Below are positions 9,508 to 18,669 of a DNA stretch of 64,000 nucleotides, one piece after another (position 1 is the stretch's first letter; every line of letters begins with the position of its first letter). Below the pieces are notes generated by a model that was given only the letters and a program-made list of their open reading frames with translations, was not told the DNA's origin and ran no database searches. The position numbers and the translations under genes are program-made. Location: the NCBI GenBank assembly GCA_036960375.1, contig JBALVY010000011.1, forward strand, positions 62,001 through 126,000, read 5' to 3'. Origin of the DNA: CAWVSB01 sp036960375. Its GTDB lineage: Bacteria; Pseudomonadota; Gammaproteobacteria; Pseudomonadales; CAWVSB01.

Positions 9508-10542
9508 ATGCAAGACAATGCCATTAGCAGTTTAGAACAGACCTTGATACGGGGCAGCGGCAGAGCGCTTTGGTTGATTGATGAGCAAACTGATGTCACA
9601 CAATTCTCATCAATGGCAAATAATAGTGAATTGCAATGTCTGACCAACCGCATCGATCAGCTATCCATATTAGAAACATTCAATATAGACTCGCGCATCA
9701 ACGACTTCGATATTTCAGGCATTGCGGCACCCCAGCGGATATTTCACCGTATATCCAAGCAAAAAGCACTGGTTCACCACATCATTAATCAGGCGGCCGA
9801 TCTGCTACCAGCCAACGGTGAATTATGGTTAAGCGGTTTTAAATCTGAAGGTATTAAAACCTATTTGAAAAAAGCACAAGACAGACTCGGCGGCTCGTTG
9901 GATATTAAGCGAGGAAAAAATTCTCTATATACCGGCAGTATCAGCATGGGAAGGAAGGGCAACGTCCTTAAAGATGACGACTACGCCGTAATTCGCCCAG
10001 CGGTACATGAAGACGATAAAGATTATTATAGTAAACCCGGTGTTTATGGCTGGCAGAAGATCGATAGCGGAAGCCGAATACTGAAACAACAGCTTATCGA
10101 AGCGATTGCGCCGACGGAGAAAAGCCTGGAGATACTCGATCTGGGGTGTGGCTATGGCTATCTTTCTGTTGCGGCCAGTGCACTGGGAAAAACCTCTATT
10201 ACCGCTACCGACAATAACCTTGCGGCAATTTCATCGTGCCGCAAAAACTTCGAAATTCACAATATTACAGGGCAGTGTGTTCTGGCCGATTGTGGCGAGG
10301 GGATTGACCAGCTATTTGACCTGGTGATATGCAACCCCCCGTTTCATCAAGGTTTCTCTGTCGATGGTGACCTAACGGAAAGGTTTCTCACATCAGCACG
10401 CAATCATCTCAAAAAAGACGGCATGGCGCTGTTTGTTGTTAATGAATTTATAGCCTTGCCCAAAAAGGCCAGCGCGCTGTCTTTTAAGGTCAGCGAACTC
10501 AGCCATCAATCCGGTTTCAGAGTCTATAAGTTAAACTTATGA
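9508..10542 (+). CDS. rsmC: 16S rRNA (guanine-N2) methyltransferase RsmC
   Basis: SAM-dependent methyltransferase of 344 residues, expected to methylate G1207 of 16S rRNA. RsmC consists of two homologous halves: an N-terminal degenerate one and a C-terminal catalytic one. Here the C-terminal half has the SAM loop LDLGCGYGYLSVAA near 208-222 and the catalytic NPPFHQG motif near 273-279. GVYGWQKIDSGSRIL before the SAM loop corresponds to the conserved PGVFSxxxLDxGSxxLL of RsmC/RsmG-like enzymes. One base separates it from rsuA and it overlaps the next gene by 4 bases, giving two neighbouring 16S rRNA modification genes. Confidence 0.9.
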   Translation: MQDNAISSLEQTLIRGSGRALWLIDEQTDVTQFSSMANNSELQCLTNRIDQLSILETFNIDSRINDFDISGIAAPQRIFHRISKQKALVHHIINQAADLLPANGELWLSGFKSEGIKTYLKKAQDRLGGSLDIKRGKNSLYTGSISMGRKGNVLKDDDYAVIRPAVHEDDKDYYSKPGVYGWQKIDSGSRILKQQLIEAIAPTEKSLEILDLGCGYGYLSVAASALGKTSITATDNNLAAISSCRKNFEIHNITGQCVLADCGEGIDQLFDLVICNPPFHQGFSVDGDLTERFLTSARNHLKKDGMALFVVNEFIALPKKASALSFKVSELSHQSGFRVYKLNL

Positions 10543-11600
10543 ATACAATTCCACTATCCCCAAAAGACATCACAGCCGAATGGCTTTCGACCGTATTATC
10601 CAAATCCTATCCGGGCACCAAGGTAACCAGAGTGAACATTCTGGATGCCCACTACGGCACCACGGGTCGCGCAAAACTTGGTCTGGAATACGCTCAAGCT
10701 GGCAACCAACCTGATTTTATGTTCGCGAAATTTCCCCCGACTGACGAGCAGCAGAAAGCTTTTGTTATTGCTACCGGTATGGGCAGACGAGAGGCCATGT
10801 TTTATCGCGACCTGTCGACAAACTTTCCTGCCAGAGTGCCCGCTTGTTATTATTCAGACTGTAACGAATCGGGCGATCATTACTTGATGCTGCTGGAAGA
10901 CCTGGAACACAGTGGCTGTAGTTTCCAAAACGCTACAAACCAATATTCCATTGACTACGTAAAACGCGTATTGGCCTGCTTCGCCAGTTTTCACGCTATG
11001 TACTGGCAGTCGCCTCAATTCTCGGCTCGGCTGGCCTGGGTAGAGCCACTTCAGTCTCATCCCATTGCGGTACCATTGGTTAGCCAGGCCTTGGCAACCT
11101 ATCGCAATGAGATGCCCCCAGTTTTTGCCGAAATGGCAGAACTGTTTATTGAAAAAAGTGAAACCATTCATGAGTTATGGCGCAGTGGCATAGAAACTCT
11201 GGTTCATGGTGATGTGCACGACGGCAATCTGTTTGCAGATGGTGATGCACCGGGCTTTCTGGATTGGGCACTGTGCGCCAGAGCTTCGGGAATGCGAGAT
11301 GTGGCCTATTTTTTGGCCGCCACCTTAAACCGGGACGACCGGCAACAATCTCAACATGAGTTATTGCAGTATTACCGTGATCAACTAGAACTCGGCGGCA
11401 TCACTCCACCCTCGCAGGAAGAAATGTGGCAGCAGTACCAGTGGCATGCGGCCTATGTCTGGGTCGGAGCAACTACAACTCTTGCAATGGGAGAAGCCTG
11501 GCAGCCGATAAGCTATACCCGAAAGTCTCTTGAACGAATCAATCATGCCCTGCTAGATATCGATTCAGTCGCTTCAATCAGTAAGGCTATCGCCCGCTAA
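10539..11600 (+). CDS. Phosphotransferase family protein (APH/EcKinase-like)
   Basis: Kinase-fold protein of 353 residues in the aminoglycoside phosphotransferase/ecdysteroid-kinase-like superfamily. Visible: a Lys-bearing FAKFPP segment near residue 63, hinge region MLLEDLEHSG, catalytic loop LVHGDVHDGNLF near 225-236 and the metal-binding LDWA that follows. This group usually phosphorylates small alcohols, not antibiotics; the substrate is unknown. Last gene of the overlapping five-gene run, sharing ATGA with rsmC. Its final ~40 codons have a diverged copy at 25147-25295, indicating a past second copy. Confidence 0.85.
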   Translation: MNTIPLSPKDITAEWLSTVLSKSYPGTKVTRVNILDAHYGTTGRAKLGLEYAQAGNQPDFMFAKFPPTDEQQKAFVIATGMGRREAMFYRDLSTNFPARVPACYYSDCNESGDHYLMLLEDLEHSGCSFQNATNQYSIDYVKRVLACFASFHAMYWQSPQFSARLAWVEPLQSHPIAVPLVSQALATYRNEMPPVFAEMAELFIEKSETIHELWRSGIETLVHGDVHDGNLFADGDAPGFLDWALCARASGMRDVAYFLAATLNRDDRQQSQHELLQYYRDQLELGGITPPSQEEMWQQYQWHAAYVWVGATTTLAMGEAWQPISYTRKSLERINHALLDIDSVASISKAIAR

Positions 11601-11731
11601 GGCATACCAATCAAGAATACCCGGGTCTGCTCGAAGCTCCCTTCTAGCCATAGCCTAAAATTGAAAAGGAAAACCGTTAACGTCGGCAATACCCACTTGT
11701 TGCAAAGGCAATGACACATCCCCGCTTATAG

Positions 11732-12688
11732 CTAAGCCGTGTTAGGCTGTACGGCGATTACGATTTTTCCCACGCAACGTTTGGTCGCAATTTTTTGGTG
11801 CCCCTTTTGGACTTTGTTCAAAGGTAATACCTCATCAATGATACTGCGTAACTTACCTTGCTCGGCCCATTGCGCCAACATCTCCAGGTCAACTCCGCTG
11901 GATTTACACATCACGAAACGTGCTTGTTGTCGGCGCCAGCGGTTGGCGATAAACATCGAGAAAATCACATTCAGACTGGGAACGGCTGCGGCAAAGTGAC
12001 CACGGCGGGATAACTGCTTGCGTGCCTTACCGTAGGCTAAGGAGCCGACCACATCATAAATTGCATCATAGACGGTATGCCCGTCCAAGGCAGGTGATTG
12101 ATGGTAGTCAATGACCTTGTCTGCACCCAAACCAACGACTAGATCGGCATTGACGCCACTGCATACAGCGGTAACCGTGGCGCCCATCGCTTTGGCAATT
12201 TGTATGGCATAGGTGCCAACGCCGCCCGATGCGCCGACAATTAGCACGTGTTGACCTGCTTGCAGTTGGCAATCATCGCGTAAGCCCTGCAGCGCGGTGA
12301 GTCCGGCGAGGGGCATTGCCGCCGCTTCAATATAGCTAAGGGAAGACGGCTTTTTGGCCACGGCAGACGCGCCAATCGCCACAAATTCAGCCTGAGTGTG
12401 ACCACAGAGCTGGTCCGAGCGAGCGTAGACGGCATCGCCTACCTTAAGATGGGTAACGGCCGCACCCACTTCATGCACTACCCCACTGGCATCAAAGCCC
12501 ATGATCTTTGGAAAGGACTTGCCAAAGCGAAACGACATCGACCCGTCGCGTATTTTAGTATCAATGGGGTTTATCGAAGCGTAGTAGACTTCAATCAGTA
12601 CCTGATCTGCCTGCGGCGAAGGGCGTTCTAATTCTCTTAGTTGTAGAACATCCACCGAGCCATATTTGTCTATGACAACAGCTTGCAT
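11732..12688 (-). CDS. MDR-family NADPH:quinone reductase / zinc-independent alcohol dehydrogenase
   Basis: Medium-chain dehydrogenase/reductase of about 318 residues. I place the start at 12688 (MQAVVIDKYGSVDVL) because AAGGAAAG lies about 7 bases before it and MDR proteins begin here; the frame is open to 12784. N-terminal GroES-like domain with ASINPIDTKIRDG, then the nucleotide-binding Rossmann stretch VLIVGASGGVGTYAIQIAKA near 145-164. Cys/His ligands of zinc enzymes are absent, which fits the quinone-oxidoreductase/enoyl-reductase branch (NADP+ AdhP-like). Downstream of and co-oriented with the LysR gene. Confidence 0.9.
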   Translation of the reverse strand: MQAVVIDKYGSVDVLQLRELERPSPQADQVLIEVYYASINPIDTKIRDGSMSFRFGKSFPKIMGFDASGVVHEVGAAVTHLKVGDAVYARSDQLCGHTQAEFVAIGASAVAKKPSSLSYIEAAAMPLAGLTALQGLRDDCQLQAGQHVLIVGASGGVGTYAIQIAKAMGATVTAVCSGVNADLVVGLGADKVIDYHQSPALDGHTVYDAIYDVVGSLAYGKARKQLSRRGHFAAAVPSLNVIFSMFIANRWRRQQARFVMCKSSGVDLEMLAQWAEQGKLRSIIDEVLPLNKVQKGHQKIATKRCVGKIVIAVQPNTA

Positions 12689-12844
12689 AGTCGTTCTTTC
12701 CTTCGTGATAGACTCGCCATGGTAGCGCATCAAGCCTGCAAACCAATAAAGCTTATCGATTTGATAATGGCCGTTTTTGGGCATGGCAAGGTGTTGGCTG
12801 TCGCGCTGGTATTTGCTGCTGGCAACTTGCCACTGGCCTAGCGA

Positions 12845-13741
12845 TTATAGAACCTGACTCACCTCATCAGCAATGAAATCAAATACTCGCCGAACCCTAA
12901 GGCTCGTTCGCAATTCTTGATGACACACCAACCAAACAGGTAGCCGCATTACCGGCCCCATATTGTCAAAAGCACGTATTAAACTTGAGTCTTTATCACC
13001 CATGCTTTCGGGAAAGAAAATCAGCCCCGCCCCTTCTTTGCACAGCCCCAGCTGTAAAATCTGGAATGAAGTAACAAGCTGAAAATTCTTGTTCGACAAC
13101 TGCCAACCTTGTTGATTGAGTAGATCATATACCGCATTACTCCGCTCGAAACCTATTATTTGGAGATTGGTGTGTTCAGAAAAATCTGCAGAGGGAGGTA
13201 GCCCTGCCACATAATCCTGAGTGCCATAGAGCCAAATGGCTTCTTCACCAAGTTTTTTGGCGATCAAATCATTCTGCTGCGGATGAAAGTTTCGAATCGC
13301 GATATCCGCTTCCCGCCGTTTTAAGTCACTCGGCGCGTTAGTCACAACCACTTCAATATCGATACCCGGTTCTTCGCGACGTAATTTGGCAATAATTTTA
13401 GGTAGACGAAAAGCCGCATCTAGCTCTCCAGCAGAAACGACCACAGAACCTTCTATTCGTTGAGATTGACCAGAGGCTGATAGTGAAAACAACAGCGCTG
13501 CATCACCCATTGAGCGAGCGTGCTCTAATAATCCCATACCGCTGCCAGTCAAGACCAACCGCTGCCCAACTCGCTCAAATAATGTGATACCCAACTCTGC
13601 CTCGAGCGCGGCCACTTGACGGCTCAAAGTTGGCTGAGTCATACCCAAAGCTTTAGCTGCAGCAGATAAGGTGCCTTCTTCTGCAGTGACTAAAAATGCG
13701 CGGGTGCGATTCCAGTCGAAATTTACGGATTCCCACTTCAT
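12845..13741 (-). CDS. LysR-family transcriptional regulator
   Basis: DNA-binding regulator of about 298 residues. The helix-turn-helix is AAAKALGMTQPTLSRQVAAL within the first 50 residues, followed by a LysR substrate-binding domain with the usual VVVSAGELDAAFRLPKIIAKL region. The start could be 13741 (MKWES) or 13753 (MCFCM); the spacing of AAAAGG fits neither well, and I prefer 13741 by family length. Transcribed away from the NAD(P)-binding protein gene at 13842; the ~100-base divergent intergenic region contains a TACAT-N9-ATGTA palindrome that may be its site. Confidence 0.92.
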   Translation of the reverse strand: MKWESVNFDWNRTRAFLVTAEEGTLSAAAKALGMTQPTLSRQVAALEAELGITLFERVGQRLVLTGSGMGLLEHARSMGDAALLFSLSASGQSQRIEGSVVVSAGELDAAFRLPKIIAKLRREEPGIDIEVVVTNAPSDLKRREADIAIRNFHPQQNDLIAKKLGEEAIWLYGTQDYVAGLPPSADFSEHTNLQIIGFERSNAVYDLLNQQGWQLSNKNFQLVTSFQILQLGLCKEGAGLIFFPESMGDKDSSLIRAFDNMGPVMRLPVWLVCHQELRTSLRVRRVFDFIADEVSQVL

Positions 13742-13761
13742 ACAAAAACACATACCTTTTA

Positions 13762-13780
13762 TACATTTATAGCCAATGTA
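13762..13780. promoter_or_regulatory. Candidate LysR operator (TACAT-N9-ATGTA)
   Basis: A perfect 5-base inverted repeat with 9 bases between arms lies between the divergent LysR gene and the NAD(P)-binding protein gene. LysR regulators commonly bind imperfect dyads with a T-N11-A core in such divergent spaces; this one is T-N9-A in its centre, so the match is only partial. Assignment rests on position and symmetry. Confidence 0.35.
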
Positions 13781-13841
13781 CCCTCTACTAGCGTATATGT
13801 ATAGTGGCGGCCAATCAATTGAAATGTGGAGATAAAGGCTT

Positions 13842-14567
13842 ATGACAATTCTTGTTGTTGGAGCAAGTGGGGCTACGGGCCGATTACTCGTGGAGCAATT
13901 ACTCGCCCAAGGGCAAAAAGTTAGAATTATCGTGCGTTCAGCCGAGAGTTTACCGAATAGACTAAAACAAAATGATCAGCTCACCATCACTGAAGCAAGT
14001 CTACTGGATTTGACTCAGACACAGCTTGAAGAGCTGGTTCAGGGGTGTAGCGCGGTGGCTTCATGCCTTGGCCACAACTTAACATTTAAAGGAATGTTTG
14101 GTCAGCCTAGACGTTTGGTGAGCGATGCCATTAAACGTTTATGCGATGCCATTGAGGAAACTGAGCCAACAATGCCGGTAAAATGTATTTTAATGAACAC
14201 TACCGGCAACCAAAATAAGCAAGCGGGTGAAAGCGTATCAACAACACAATCTCTGGTTGTGGCATTGATAAGGCACCTGTTGCCACCCCATGCAGACAAC
14301 GAAATGGCAGCGGCCTACCTGCAGTCGCGTTATCCAACAGAAAGCCAGACAGTAGAATGGACTACTGTGCGCCCCGATAGTCTTATAGATGAAGAATCCG
14401 TGAATGAATATAATATCTATCCATCTCCCATTCGCAGTGCTATTTTTGATGCAGGCAAAACGAGTAGGATAAACGTAGCCAACTTTATGGCAGAGTTGAT
14501 TCTTAACAGCGCCACATGGGATAAATGGAAGGGACAAATGCCCGTGATTTACAACACTTCGTATTAA
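13842..14567 (+). CDS. NAD(P)-binding protein, NmrA/atypical SDR type
   Basis: Rossmann-fold protein of 241 residues. The N-terminus MTILVVGASGATGRLLVEQL carries the GxxGxxG dinucleotide-binding loop of NmrA-like and other atypical short-chain dehydrogenases. The active-site Tyr-x3-Lys is not evident, so it may be a flavin reductase-like enzyme or a redox sensor. A GGAG-like site in GTGGAGATAAAGGC precedes the ATG. It is divergent from the LysR gene and probably regulated by it. Confidence 0.85.
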   Translation: MTILVVGASGATGRLLVEQLLAQGQKVRIIVRSAESLPNRLKQNDQLTITEASLLDLTQTQLEELVQGCSAVASCLGHNLTFKGMFGQPRRLVSDAIKRLCDAIEETEPTMPVKCILMNTTGNQNKQAGESVSTTQSLVVALIRHLLPPHADNEMAAAYLQSRYPTESQTVEWTTVRPDSLIDEESVNEYNIYPSPIRSAIFDAGKTSRINVANFMAELILNSATWDKWKGQMPVIYNTSY

Positions 14568-14758
14568 CATAAGGGGCAGTTTCAACATATTCGAATGCCA
14601 CACCTTTGTGGAGCAAGCTCATCCACGTTCGTTGTGCGAAAGGGCAATACCAAGCGCTGTATAATTTCATTGTCATTCCTATATATTACGCAGACAAAAT
14701 AAGTTGCGAGCCGGCCATTGTAAGGCTGAGGCCTTCTACTGAATGTCCCGACACCACA

Positions 14759-15037
14759 TTATGCTACCAGATGAAACTGACTATCCATGCCCTGATCACG
14801 GATAGGGATAATCGCCTGATAGGCGTCGGACTGATACCAATTCACCGCGCTTTCCCGATCGGGAAACTGGATCACCACCTTAGTGCTAAATCTAGCATCA
14901 CCGTGCAGAGCTTTTATAGGCCCCTTGGCCAGAAACTCCCCGCCGTAAGGCTTTAATGTGTCGGCAGCCAGAGCACTGTAGGCGCCGAGTTTTTGTGTAT
15001 CGGTGGGTGTTAAATCGACAATAATTAACGTAGACAT
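14759..15037 (-). CDS. DUF1330 domain protein
   Basis: Small cytoplasmic protein of 92 residues matching the DUF1330 family (dimeric alpha-beta barrel fold). Family features seen are LKPYGGEFLAKG, VVIQFPDRESAVNWYQSDAYQ and a C-terminal charged-hydrophobic strand. Function is not established for the family. AGGAAAAAGAT precedes the start. It lies downstream of the large PNPOx-FNR-ferredoxin fusion on the same strand with a 137-base gap, so it may share a regulon. Confidence 0.85.
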   Translation of the reverse strand: MSTLIIVDLTPTDTQKLGAYSALAADTLKPYGGEFLAKGPIKALHGDARFSTKVVIQFPDRESAVNWYQSDAYQAIIPIRDQGMDSQFHLVA

Positions 15038-15174
15038 ATCTTTTTCCTCGTTTAATAGAATTGAAAATGGGTATCGATAAAAGACTATTGTTGGTTAGCC
15101 GTGAATAAGACTCGGATTGATAGGAACCATCATTAGTCACAACAAATAAGCCCGCCGCTGAGATCATTTTTCCT

Positions 15175-17277
15175 TCATAACTTTAACGTAATTTTTACCA
15201 CATCCTGTCCTGTCACCGCAGCAGGCACAGCACAACATAATAGAACTTCATCGGCATTGAGTGGCACCGAAGGCTCAGTCAGATAGCTCACAACGCCAGA
15301 ATTTAAGCCCACTTTACAGGCTCCACATTGACCGCTGCGGCAACCGAACTCAGGGCTAAGACCGTGTGCCTCGGCGAAGTCTAGCAAACTGCCATCACTC
15401 TTAGACCAGGCTTGCTCTACCTGAGAATCAGAAAACTCTACGACCGCCTGACTGGCGACTGTCAAGGGCTGAAATTTGTTGCTGGCCTGATCGCAGGCTC
15501 GCCGCAACGATGCTGGGCCAAATTCTTCGGCTAAAATCCGCACATCATTGACACCTAACTCCCTTAACATGTCATACATGGATTGCATAAAAGACGCTGG
15601 CCCACACAGATAAAAATCGTAATCGTCCAACGGCAGTATCGCTTGCAACAACCCCGCTGAAATTCGCCCGTGAGCGTGATAGTCCTGCCCAGCTACCATG
15701 CTGTCGTCGATCTGGCTCAATGCCCAGAAACTGCGAATATTACCTTCCGACTGCTGCTCAATATCTTTAAGCTCTTGGAAAAAAGCGCGCTGCTGGCCAT
15801 TACTGGCAGCGCAAATCAAGGTTGTTGGTCGAATACTTCGCGTACGCATACCTTCAATTAAGGCATGTCGCGCCATCGAGACCATCGGGGTTATGCCTAC
15901 ACCACCGGCCAACAATACTGCCGGACGCTGCACTGAAGCATCAAAGCTAAACGCGCCGGAAGGTGCTTTGGCGTAGATAATATCACCCACGCTTAGCTGA
16001 CCATGGAGGTAATTGGAGAACAAGCCATCGGGCATATGGTTAGCTAAGGACTGTTCACGCTTAACACTGATGCGAAGTTGTTGATCGGCAGGCGCACTTG
16101 AAACAGTGTATGTTCTGATCGTATCCTTAGCGTCAACGGCGAGCTTAACAGTCAGAAACTGGCCCGGTTTAAAACTCGGTACAACGTGGCCTTCCGCTTG
16201 TAGATAAAAGGACTTTATCACGCTACTTTCATTGACAATTTTTTCCACCACATAGGGTAACCACTGCTGCCGCTGAGATTCGGCCTGTTGTTTTTGCTGC
16301 GCTTCACCCCAGGTACCGGTGAGTAAAGTATTAGGCGAATATTCATCCATTGCCCAACGCAGCGGCAAACCATTTTCTATCCATCGACCGTGATCGATAT
16401 GAAATTTCCACAGCCGTTCGGCACCATCGAAGAATTGTGCATCCGGGCTGTTCCACAATATTTCTACGGTACCGGTCAAGGTTAATAGATGACCGTTTTC
16501 AAAATCCAAAAACAATAATCCCGCTTTGGCGTTCTCAACAAAATTGCCCAGGGTATTAAAGTGATTATTGCCCAGATAATCCGGAATGGTGAGCGTGGTA
16601 ACGTTGTCGACACGGATAAATCCAGGTCTGCCACCACGGTGAGAAACATCGGCGCCTTCGCTCGCCTCACCACTGCCATTGCTAACAGAACTGGCAACAA
16701 AAAAGGTATCGCTGTATTGAATTAGCCTGCGGGCTTTTTCGTCTAGTTCAGTCATCTCTTCAATAGACCTTGCCGGCAGGGTCTCGCTGTCTACCCGCTC
16801 AAGCTGCCGCGTTTGAATATATTGAGGGCAGTTGCCGAACGACTGGTCAACCGCGAGTCGAATGTGGTCGCTGGAGGATTCAACAATATGGGCGGCCAAT
16901 CGATTGCGTCGACGGCTGGGAAGATCGATGCCCAGTAAACCAAGCCGAGTCCCTGCTTGCAGGCCGTCGGCTAACGGATCACCGGCCACTGGCGCACAAT
17001 GGATGTCCAGGGTTTTATCATCCTTTGAGCTAATAAAACCGGGGTCATTAAACAGAATCGATGCCCAGGGCCAGCCTGTGTTATCGGCGTGCCCAACAAA
17101 AACAAAGGGTAATTGGTGATAAAAATCCCTGTGTTGAGCCGGCATGTGATCGCGTATTACGCGACTACCGAAACGCTCCATTTGTTCGCGAACACCCAGC
17201 TGTTGCTGCACTTGTTGCTCACCACGGTGAAACGGTGAAATAGCCGCTTTGGCTAATAGGTTGGCATTGTTTGTCAT
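15175..17277 (-). CDS. PNPOx-like / ferredoxin reductase / 2Fe-2S ferredoxin fusion oxidoreductase
   Basis: Three-part redox protein of about 700 residues. The first ~330 residues resemble pyridoxamine-phosphate-oxidase-like flavin proteins (FHRGEQQVQQQLGVREQMERFG, later GDPLADGLQAGTRLGLLGID). Residues ~340-600 form an FNR-type module with the FAD motif RTYTVSSAP and the NAD-binding GGVGITPM. The C-terminal plant-type ferredoxin has cysteines at about 646, 651, 654 and 681, in FGCRSGQCGACKVG and LLCCAVP. Electrons probably pass from NAD(P)H via FAD to 2Fe-2S and then to the flavin-like domain or an outside acceptor. The start at 17277 (ATG) is preferred over a TTG at 17307. Substrate unknown. 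Confidence 0.9.
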   Translation of the reverse strand: MTNNANLLAKAAISPFHRGEQQVQQQLGVREQMERFGSRVIRDHMPAQHRDFYHQLPFVFVGHADNTGWPWASILFNDPGFISSKDDKTLDIHCAPVAGDPLADGLQAGTRLGLLGIDLPSRRRNRLAAHIVESSSDHIRLAVDQSFGNCPQYIQTRQLERVDSETLPARSIEEMTELDEKARRLIQYSDTFFVASSVSNGSGEASEGADVSHRGGRPGFIRVDNVTTLTIPDYLGNNHFNTLGNFVENAKAGLLFLDFENGHLLTLTGTVEILWNSPDAQFFDGAERLWKFHIDHGRWIENGLPLRWAMDEYSPNTLLTGTWGEAQQKQQAESQRQQWLPYVVEKIVNESSVIKSFYLQAEGHVVPSFKPGQFLTVKLAVDAKDTIRTYTVSSAPADQQLRISVKREQSLANHMPDGLFSNYLHGQLSVGDIIYAKAPSGAFSFDASVQRPAVLLAGGVGITPMVSMARHALIEGMRTRSIRPTTLICAASNGQQRAFFQELKDIEQQSEGNIRSFWALSQIDDSMVAGQDYHAHGRISAGLLQAILPLDDYDFYLCGPASFMQSMYDMLRELGVNDVRILAEEFGPASLRRACDQASNKFQPLTVASQAVVEFSDSQVEQAWSKSDGSLLDFAEAHGLSPEFGCRSGQCGACKVGLNSGVVSYLTEPSVPLNADEVLLCCAVPAAVTGQDVVKITLKL

Positions 17278-17493
17278 TGTTATCGCTCTGGTTCGTCTGT
17301 TGACCAATAGACCCTGTAACGAGCTTCGGTTTACTCAATATCAATCAGTTCAATAGGTTTATCACCAACCAAATTGGCCGGCCTAACACGTTGCTAAAGG
17401 CTGACATCTCTAGGGGTTCAACACCATTGGCTAGTAACATCATAAATCAGCCAGATCATGTTCTAACGATCTGACTGAGTCATTAACCGCAGT

Positions 17494-18117
17494 TTACGCC
17501 GCCAGGCCTACCGCTGTGGCCTGCATGGGCACAAAACCTGGTAGCTGCTCAATACGCTGTAACCAAGCCCGAATATGAGCGTAGTTTTCCAACGACACAT
17601 CACCTTCAGGGGCATGGGCTATATAGGCGTAGTTGGCAACATCCGCGAGGGTGGGTTTATCCGTCGCCAACCAATTGCGACCTTCAAGATGCGCATCAAT
17701 ATTACTCAAGAAATCGTGGGAAGCACTAATAGCTGCCTGATGATCCAAACCCGCACCGAAGACATTAACCAAGCGAGCAGCCGCGGGGCCGTAAGCCACT
17801 TTACCAGCCGCAAAAGATAAAAAGCGTTGCACTTCGGCCGCACCTAGAGCGTCCTCCGGCAACCATTGGCGAGTAGCATCATACTTCGATGCCAGGTAAA
17901 TCAGGATGGCGTTGGAATCTGACAGCGTAGTGTCGCTATCCTCCAAAACCGGTACCTGACCAAAACGATTTTTTTGCAAAAACTCTGTATTTTTTTGCGC
18001 GCCAGCAGCAAGGTCGACGTCGATAATATCAGCACCTAGCCCAAGAATGGATAAGAGCAGCTGTACACGATGTGAGTGGCCGGATAGTGCGTGACGGTAA
18101 AGTTTTATGGTAGACAT
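17494..18117 (-). CDS. Glutathione S-transferase family protein
   Basis: Cytoplasmic GST-like protein, 207 residues: thioredoxin-fold N-terminus (IKLYRHALSGHSHRVQLLLSIL), the cis-Pro loop RFGQVPVLEDSD and SDSNAILIYLASKY, which binds the glutathione gamma-glutamyl group, then an all-helical C-terminal domain with LADVANYAYIAHAPEG. AAAAGGAAAA precedes the ATG. It lies between the redox fusion and the SnoaL-like protein on the same strand, suggesting detoxification of electrophiles; the substrate cannot be deduced. Confidence 0.92.
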   Translation of the reverse strand: MSTIKLYRHALSGHSHRVQLLLSILGLGADIIDVDLAAGAQKNTEFLQKNRFGQVPVLEDSDTTLSDSNAILIYLASKYDATRQWLPEDALGAAEVQRFLSFAAGKVAYGPAAARLVNVFGAGLDHQAAISASHDFLSNIDAHLEGRNWLATDKPTLADVANYAYIAHAPEGDVSLENYAHIRAWLQRIEQLPGFVPMQATAVGLAA

Positions 18118-18200
18118 GGTATTTTCCTTTTAGTAGTTACTGTGTGTTAACGGTTAAAAACTATCTTGAAATATAAAAAAGTTGAATCAAAATTCTTAAG

Positions 18201-18611
18201 TCATAAAACGCGGCGTTCATTTTCATTAATACTCTGCTCATTGATACTGGCATCGCGATTTTGCATCAGGCCCTCAGCATCGAAGTCCCAGTTCTCGTTT
18301 CCGTAGGCGCGAAACCACTGACCACTGTCGTCGTGGTATTCATACTCAAAGTGCACTGCGATGCGATTTCCGGCAAAGGTAAACAATTCTTTTTTCAGAC
18401 GGTAATCGAGTTCTCGCTGCCACTTGCGGGTCAGTAACTGGGCGATGGCCTCCCTGCCCTCTACAAACTCACTTCGGTTTCGCCATTCCGAATTTTTGGT
18501 ATAAGCCAGTACAATAAGGCTCGGGTCTTTTCCATTCCACAGGTCTTCGGCGCGCTGGACTTTCAGCTTTGCCGTCTCCAGGTTGAAAGGAGGTTTAAGT
18601 TGTTCGCTCAT
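18201..18611 (-). CDS. DUF1348 / NTF2-like (SnoaL-fold) protein
   Basis: Protein of 136 residues of the nuclear-transport-factor-2-like fold, DUF1348 family: EDLWNGKDPSLIVLAYTKN, EWRNRSEFVEGREAI, RIAVHFEYEYHDDSGQW and RAYGNENWDFD are diagnostic. The start at 18611 is supported by GGAG seven bases upstream; the TTG at 18629 would only add six residues. No catalytic function is established. Two near-identical palindromes lie within 75 bases upstream, between this gene and a divergent TetR regulator, making it the most likely direct target. Confidence 0.88.
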   Translation of the reverse strand: MSEQLKPPFNLETAKLKVQRAEDLWNGKDPSLIVLAYTKNSEWRNRSEFVEGREAIAQLLTRKWQRELDYRLKKELFTFAGNRIAVHFEYEYHDDSGQWFRAYGNENWDFDAEGLMQNRDASINEQSINENERRVL

Positions 18612-18641
18612 TGGCTTGCTCCGTGACAAGGGCGTTAATGG

Positions 18642-18655
18642 ACACCGATCGGTTT
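18642..18655. promoter_or_regulatory. Candidate TetR operator, left copy
   Basis: ACACCGATCGGTTT, an imperfect copy of the full palindrome 29 bases to the right. Sequences built on ACCGATCGGT are typical operators of TetR-family repressors. It lies just upstream of the SnoaL-like gene start, where a bound repressor would block its promoter. Confidence 0.55.
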
Positions 18656-18669
18656 ACTTGAAACAAAGA

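Noticed and set aside
12689..12784. N-terminal extension of the MDR oxidoreductase
   Set aside because: A good ribosome site precedes the ATG at 12688, and relatives start there; the extra 32 residues have no family match.
14568..14758. Possible gene between the NAD(P)-binding protein and DUF1330 genes
   Set aside because: A 116-codon plus frame from 14606 runs through the DUF1330 gene on the other strand and has no domain.
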